From contig JAESQH010000148.1 in assembly GCA_016765235.1 (NCBI GenBank), positions 1 to 8,864 of the forward strand: a stretch of DNA of 8,864 nucleotides. Direction: 5' to 3'. The translations under genes and the position numbers were made by a program. Of this stretch, positions 5,164 through 8,864 are shown in pieces (the stretch's first letter is position 1; each line of letters opens with the position of its first letter). Below the pieces are notes generated by a model. It worked only from the letters and a program-made list of their open reading frames with translations. It was not told where the DNA came from and made no database searches. The stretch comes from Paracoccaceae bacterium. Lineage in GTDB: Bacteria > Pseudomonadota > Alphaproteobacteria > Rhodobacterales > Rhodobacteraceae.

Positions 5164-6039
5164 ATGACAGTCTCAACAATCGACATTGATAAACTTCGCA
5201 AATGGATCGGGAAAACCGAAACGGTTGAAGAGCGTATCGCGCCATTTCCCTCCAATGCATTAGCCGCCACGCTTGATCGTGACGACACGCGCTATGAAGA
5301 TGGCACTCCGCTGCCGCCGCTATGGCACTGGTTGCACTTTCTGCCTATTTTTAAGCTAACTGACGCAGGTTATGACGGTCATGCCACTCTTGGACAGTTC
5401 CTGCCACCTGTACCGCTGCCGCGCCGAATGTGGGCAGGTAGCCGGTTTCGTTTTCTGGCTCCGATGTGCATCGGGAAAACGCTGCGCAAAGAATCAAGCA
5501 TTGCATCGATAAAGCATAAAGTTGGCCGTAGTGGCGATCTGGTTTTCGTGACTGTGCGCCACCGAGTATTTGACGGCGAATTGCAAGGGATCGAGGAAGA
5601 GCACGATATTGTTTATCGCGAAGCCCCCAACCCCGATGCGCAAGTTCAGATTCCGCCCCAATCGCTCGAGACAAGCGCGTTTTCCCGTGTCGTTCATCCT
5701 GATCCGGTTCTGCTTTTTCGCTATTCCGCACTGACTTTCAACGGGCACCGTATCCACTACGACAAACCGTTCTGCACTCAAACAGAAGGGTACGAGGGAT
5801 TAGTGGTTCACGGCCCGTTACTTGCCACATTGCTGATGGATTTGCTGCGCCAAGAGATGCCGGATGCTACGGTAGAGGCGTTTGAGTTTCGTGCAGTCTC
5901 GACGGTATTCGACACCTATGATTTTTCCCTGCATGGCCAGCCTGAGCCAGACGGGAAAGCAATTAAACTATGGGTACGGCGTCACGATGGTGCATTGGCC
6001 ATGACAGCAAAAGCTACTATTTCCGGAGAAACTAAATGA
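5164..6039 (+). CDS. HTD2/MaoC-type enoyl-CoA hydratase (itaconyl-/mesaconyl-C4-CoA hydratase-like)
   Basis: 291 residues, a double hot-dog protein with a FAS1-like dehydratase N-terminal half (about 1-150) and a C-terminal hydratase-2-like half. The catalytic segment RYSALTFNGHRIHYD is at 187-200, with Asn194 and His198 as likely catalytic residues; it is followed by Gly-Tyr and the LVVHGPLLA loop (213-221). Relatives add water to branched C4/C5 dicarboxylyl-CoA thioesters: mesaconyl-C4-CoA hydratase of the 3-hydroxypropionate bicycle and itaconyl-CoA hydratase (Ich) of itaconate degradation, both giving citramalyl-CoA. Two downstream genes, an acyl-CoA dehydrogenase and a class III CoA-transferase, match the families flanking Ich in the Pseudomonas aeruginosa itaconate cluster. 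ATG 5164 has no clear Shine-Dalgarno sequence. The stop overlaps the next ATG (ATGA), so the two are translationally coupled. The exact substrate cannot be read from sequence alone. Confidence 0.85.
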   Translation: MTVSTIDIDKLRKWIGKTETVEERIAPFPSNALAATLDRDDTRYEDGTPLPPLWHWLHFLPIFKLTDAGYDGHATLGQFLPPVPLPRRMWAGSRFRFLAPMCIGKTLRKESSIASIKHKVGRSGDLVFVTVRHRVFDGELQGIEEEHDIVYREAPNPDAQVQIPPQSLETSAFSRVVHPDPVLLFRYSALTFNGHRIHYDKPFCTQTEGYEGLVVHGPLLATLLMDLLRQEMPDATVEAFEFRAVSTVFDTYDFSLHGQPEPDGKAIKLWVRRHDGALAMTAKATISGETK

Positions 6040-7187
6040 CCGAATCCCATCAAGACTTGCGTGACGCGATCCGCGCGCTTTGTGCCACTTTCCCGCCGGA
6101 ATACCATCGTAAAATTGATGAGGCCCGTGGGTACCCCGAAGCCTTCGTCGATGCGTTGACCGAAGCCGGCTGGATGGCTGCCATGATCCCCGAGGAATAC
6201 GGTGGCTCGGGGCTTGGGTTGACCGAGGCGAGTATCATCATGGAAGAGATTAATCGTTCTGGCGGTAATTCAGGGGCCTGCCACGGCCAGATGTACAACA
6301 TGAGCACACTTCTGCGGCACGGCTCGGATGCGCAAAAGGCGAAATACCTGCCCAGAATCGCCAGCGGCGAATTACGCCTTCAATCCATGGCTGTAACCGA
6401 ACCCACCACGGGGACCGACACGACCAAGATCAAGACAATGGCCGTGAAAAAAGGCGATAGCTATGTCGTCAATGGACAGAAGGTCTGGATCAGCCGGGTG
6501 CAGCATTCCGACTTGATGTTTTTGCTGGCAAGAACCACACCGCTGGATCAGGTAAAGAAAAAATCCCTTGGTATGTCGATCTTTATTGTCGATCTGCGCG
6601 CGGCCATCGGCAACGGAATGGTGGTCAAACCGATCCCCAATATGGTTAACCACGAGACCAACGAGCTGTTCTTCGATAACCTTGAAATTCCCGCCGAAAA
6701 TCTGATTGGTGAAGAAGGGATGGGGTTTAGATATATCCTCGACGGGCTGAATGCCGAGCGCACATTGATTGCGGCAGAATGTATTGGGGACGGGTACTGG
6801 TTCATCAACAAAGTCTCGGAATACGTGAAGGTCCGCACAGTCTTTGGTCGCCCGATCGGCCAGAATCAGGGCGTCCAATTCCCCATTGCCGAAGCGTATA
6901 TCGAGATCGAGGCCGCAAATCTGATGCGCTACCGCGCTTGCGAATTGTTCGACGCAGGCCAGCCCTGCGGGACCGAGGCCAATATGGCGAAACACTTAGC
7001 CGCCAAGGCCAGTTGGGAGGCGGCCAACGCCTGTATCCAGTTCCATGGTGGCTTTGGTTTTGCCACAGAATATGATGTGGAGCGCAAGTTCCGCGAAACG
7101 CGTCTGTATCAAGTAGCGCCGATCTCGACTAACCTTATCCTGTCTTACGTCGCCGAGCATGTTCTTGGCTTGCCGAGGTCGTTCTGA
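6036..7187 (+). CDS. Acyl-CoA dehydrogenase family flavoprotein
   Basis: 383 residues, the usual length. Visible elements: helical N-terminal domain with MIPEEYGGSGLGLTEASIIMEEI (50-72), the beta-domain FAD/substrate segment AVTEPTTGTDTTKIKTMA (119-136), VNGQKVWIS (145-153), and the C-terminal FAD-binding helices with RTVFGRPIGQNQ (267-278) and QFHGGFGFATEYDVERKFRE (335-354). These enzymes form a double bond between the alpha and beta carbons of acyl-CoA and pass electrons to ETF. The usual C-terminal base (Glu of IYEGT) is replaced (RLYQVAPIST; Pro362 at that site). Glu241 in LNAERTLIAA sits where isovaleryl-CoA dehydrogenase has its base, so activity is probably retained. Start ATG 6036 overlaps the hydratase stop and has a GGAG site at 6025-6028. 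A homologous gene accompanies itaconate-degradation genes in Pseudomonas aeruginosa, where its role is unclear to me. Confidence 0.92.
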   Translation: MTESHQDLRDAIRALCATFPPEYHRKIDEARGYPEAFVDALTEAGWMAAMIPEEYGGSGLGLTEASIIMEEINRSGGNSGACHGQMYNMSTLLRHGSDAQKAKYLPRIASGELRLQSMAVTEPTTGTDTTKIKTMAVKKGDSYVVNGQKVWISRVQHSDLMFLLARTTPLDQVKKKSLGMSIFIVDLRAAIGNGMVVKPIPNMVNHETNELFFDNLEIPAENLIGEEGMGFRYILDGLNAERTLIAAECIGDGYWFINKVSEYVKVRTVFGRPIGQNQGVQFPIAEAYIEIEAANLMRYRACELFDAGQPCGTEANMAKHLAAKASWEAANACIQFHGGFGFATEYDVERKFRETRLYQVAPISTNLILSYVAEHVLGLPRSF

Positions 7188-7188
7188 G

Positions 7189-8367
7189 ATGTTGCCGCTT
7201 GAGGGAATTACGGTTGTCAGCCTTGAACATGCTGTTGCCGCACCGTTTGCTACACGCCAACTTGCTGATCTGGGCGCGCGCGTCATTAAGATTGAGCGCC
7301 CCGGGGCTGGCGATTTTGCCCGCGGTTACGATGCGCGCGTCAAAGGTATGGCGTCGCATTTTGTCTGGATAAACCGGTCCAAAGAAAGCCTGACGTTGAA
7401 CGTAAAACACCCTGATGGCGCCGATATACTACACCGTCTGGTGGCCAAGGCAGATGTGCTTGTTCAAAACTTGGCCCCCGGTGCGGCAAGCCGGTTGGGA
7501 TTGTCATACAAAGATCTTAACGAGGCAAACCCAAGCCTAATTGTGTGTAACATATCTGGCTACGGGGCCGACGGTCCGGATCGCAATCGCAAGGCATATG
7601 ACCTGCTCGTGCAAGCCGAGGCCGGTTTTCTGTCCGTTACGGGTGATCCAAATACACCAGCCAAGGCGGGGATTTCGGTCGCAGATATTGCTGCGGGTAT
7701 GTATGCCTATACCAACGTCCTTGCCGCTCTGATACAGCGCGGCAGGACCGGTAAAGGCACCAACATCGACGTGTCCATGCTGGAAGCTCTCGCTGAATGG
7801 ATGGGATATCCGATGTATTATTCTTTTGACGGCGCGTCACCACCGCCAAGAGCCGGTGCATCACATTCTACGATCTTCCCATACGGACCTTTTGCTGCGG
7901 GCGACGGGCGAGAGGTAATGCTTGGACTGCAAAACGAACGAGAGTGGCTCGTATTTTGTGACAAGGTGTTGGGCAAACAGGAACTTGCTAACGATCCGCG
8001 GTTTGAAAGTAATCTAGCCCGCGTCGCAAATAAAGCAGCGCTGACCGAGATCATCCTCGCAGCCTTTGTCAGCCAGACGGCCGAAGACGTTATCGCACGT
8101 CTAGACAAGGTCGGTATCGCAAATGCCCGAATGAACGACATGGCAGGTTTGTGGTCTCATGCACAGCTTGAAGCGCGTGATCGTTGGCGAGATGTCAGTA
8201 CACCCGTCGGACCAGTGGCGGCTCTGCTACCTCCGGGGGGAATCGGCGACTTGGAACCAAGGATGGACGCTGTGCCGGATATAGGTGAACATAACCGGTC
8301 GATCCTGACGGAAATAGGGTTTAGCCCAAGCGAGATCGATGGTTTGTCAAAGGACGGTGTAATTTGA
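7189..8367 (+). CDS. Class III (CaiB/BaiF) CoA-transferase
   Basis: 392 residues, typical length. It has the family N-terminus LEGITVVSLEHAVAAPFATRQLADLGA (4-30), VIKIERPGAGDFAR (32-45), the LNVKHPDG turn (70-77), and the catalytic Asp138 in the AYDLLVQAEAG motif, followed by GISVADIAAGMYA (161-173) and the C-terminal small domain. Family III enzymes move CoA between carboxylates through an aspartyl-CoA thioester or anhydride intermediate. Given its partners, the likely reaction is activation of itaconate, mesaconate or citramalate with succinyl-CoA, or an intramolecular C1-C4 CoA shift. Start ATG 7189 is one base after the dehydrogenase stop, with GAGG at 7175-7178; an upstream in-frame ATG at 7159 lies inside the dehydrogenase gene and is less likely. 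The substrate is inferred from context only. Confidence 0.92.
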   Translation: MLPLEGITVVSLEHAVAAPFATRQLADLGARVIKIERPGAGDFARGYDARVKGMASHFVWINRSKESLTLNVKHPDGADILHRLVAKADVLVQNLAPGAASRLGLSYKDLNEANPSLIVCNISGYGADGPDRNRKAYDLLVQAEAGFLSVTGDPNTPAKAGISVADIAAGMYAYTNVLAALIQRGRTGKGTNIDVSMLEALAEWMGYPMYYSFDGASPPPRAGASHSTIFPYGPFAAGDGREVMLGLQNEREWLVFCDKVLGKQELANDPRFESNLARVANKAALTEIILAAFVSQTAEDVIARLDKVGIANARMNDMAGLWSHAQLEARDRWRDVSTPVGPVAALLPPGGIGDLEPRMDAVPDIGEHNRSILTEIGFSPSEIDGLSKDGVI

Positions 8368-8397
8368 CCGAACTTTTCCGGTCAGACCTTCCGGTTT
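8363..8397 (+). terminator. Weak candidate terminator after the CoA-transferase gene
   Basis: TGACCG (8365-8370, containing the stop codon) pairs with CGGTCA (8379-8384) around an 8-base loop, with two further flanking pairs, one of them G-T. A short T-run (8394-8397) follows only after a gap. Position between convergent genes supports a terminator, but the shape is poor. Confidence 0.3.
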
Positions 8398-8437
8398 TGC
8401 GCTTATTGTTGAAAGCCAATTTACGCAACTTTCGGCA

Positions 8438-8864
8438 TCAAGAGAGAAGGGGGAGCGGCTCGCGGCGCCATTGATTTGGTCCAGTTGTATGAATTGAATT
8501 ACCTTCAGCGTCGACCGCCACTGTTACCGGCATATCAACTACGATGAATTCATGTATCGCTTCCATTCCCAAATCCTCAAAAGCCACAACCCTAGACTCC
8601 CGAATGGCTTTTGAAACAAGGACGGCAGCGCCGCCGACCGCGATCAGGTATGTGGCCTTTTTAGCGGCGAGTTTGTCTATGGTTTCTTGACCTCGCTCAG
8701 CCTTCCCGACCATAGAGAGCAACCCCTCGCCGAGGACCATGTCAGTAAAACCGTCCATGCGAGTCGAGGTTGTGGGGCCAGCCGGACCTACGGCCTCTCC
8801 CGCGACGGGATCTACTGGGCCAACATAGTAAATAACTCTGCCCTCAAGACTTATCGGAAGTTGT
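8438..8864 (-). CDS. Class I fumarase-type hydratase, C-terminal (beta) part, truncated by window edge
   Basis: 141 residues of the C-terminus are visible; the gene starts beyond base 8864. Landmarks of the class I fumarase/tartrate dehydratase beta domain: LPISLEGRVIYYVGPVDPV, the substrate-binding GPAGPTTSTRMD motif, GLLSMVGKAERG, AVGGAAVLVSKAI, VVAFEDLGMEAI and DMPVTVAVDAEGNSIHTTGP. The enzyme is a 4Fe-4S hydro-lyase; the cluster-binding Cys residues belong to the unseen alpha part, and whether alpha and beta are fused cannot be decided here. The default product is fumarate hydratase (fumarate to L-malate), but members of the class act as mesaconases (mesaconate to citramalate), which would fit the converging C5-dicarboxylyl-CoA genes. 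A housekeeping fumarase is equally possible. The end (RREPLPLLS) is slightly extended. Confidence 0.9.
   Translation of the reverse strand, partial: QLPISLEGRVIYYVGPVDPVAGEAVGPAGPTTSTRMDGFTDMVLGEGLLSMVGKAERGQETIDKLAAKKATYLIAVGGAAVLVSKAIRESRVVAFEDLGMEAIHEFIVVDMPVTVAVDAEGNSIHTTGPNQWRREPLPLLS

Noticed and set aside
6372..6995. 207-codon minus-strand frame opposite the acyl-CoA dehydrogenase gene.
   Set aside because: It is a shadow of a well-conserved plus-strand gene, with no recognisable family features.
7159..7188. CoA-transferase start at the in-frame ATG 7159.
   Set aside because: It lies inside the dehydrogenase gene; ATG 7189 has a suitable GAGG site and gives the normal family N-terminus (LEGITVV).

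Overview
The window looks like a chromosomal segment from an alphaproteobacterium, most probably a marine Rhodobacterales/Roseobacter-type organism. This is inferred from the style of the CtaB, class I fumarase and CoA-transferase proteins and from moderate GC in the genes; no 16S or other lineage marker is present. It has two gene blocks separated by about 600 bases with no convincing gene.

Left block (1-4558, all on +): a compact terminal-oxidase locus. The 3' end of a CuA-bearing subunit II overlaps subunit I of a heme-copper oxygen reductase. The residue spacing of subunit I and the sequence of subunit II match the B family (Thermus ba3-like) rather than the common A1 aa3 type. Next, with a strong ribosome binding site, comes an unusual exported or anchored cupredoxin. 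Between its N-terminal anchor and its blue-copper domain sits a threefold repeat rich in Met and Asp. After two back-to-back hairpins comes ctaB (heme O synthase), whose reading frame is broken at two places; then a small ArsC/Spx-like thioredoxin-fold protein. A coherent reading is an oxidase (I+II), a dedicated periplasmic copper-handling or electron-transfer protein, and a heme-modification enzyme. The repeat cupredoxin is the most novel item in the window.

Middle (4559-5163): no supported protein gene. It holds a convincing 5' half of a tRNA-Met(CAU) gene with a plausible promoter just upstream, cut off just after the anticodon. An AT-rich stretch follows (26 G+C in the 100 bases 4741-4840), then a nested inverted repeat. 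It resembles the scar of an insertion, deletion or rearrangement at a tRNA gene.

Right block (5164-8367, +): three tightly coupled genes: a HTD2/MaoC-type enoyl-CoA hydratase of the itaconyl-/mesaconyl-CoA hydratase type, an acyl-CoA dehydrogenase, and a class III (CaiB/BaiF) CoA-transferase. The same three families occur together in the Pseudomonas aeruginosa itaconate-degradation cluster. Converging on them from the minus strand is the C-terminal part of a class I fumarase-type hydratase, a family that includes mesaconases. Together they suggest catabolism of a branched C5 dicarboxylate (itaconate, mesaconate or citramalate); the citramalyl-CoA lyase that would complete the route is not in the window.
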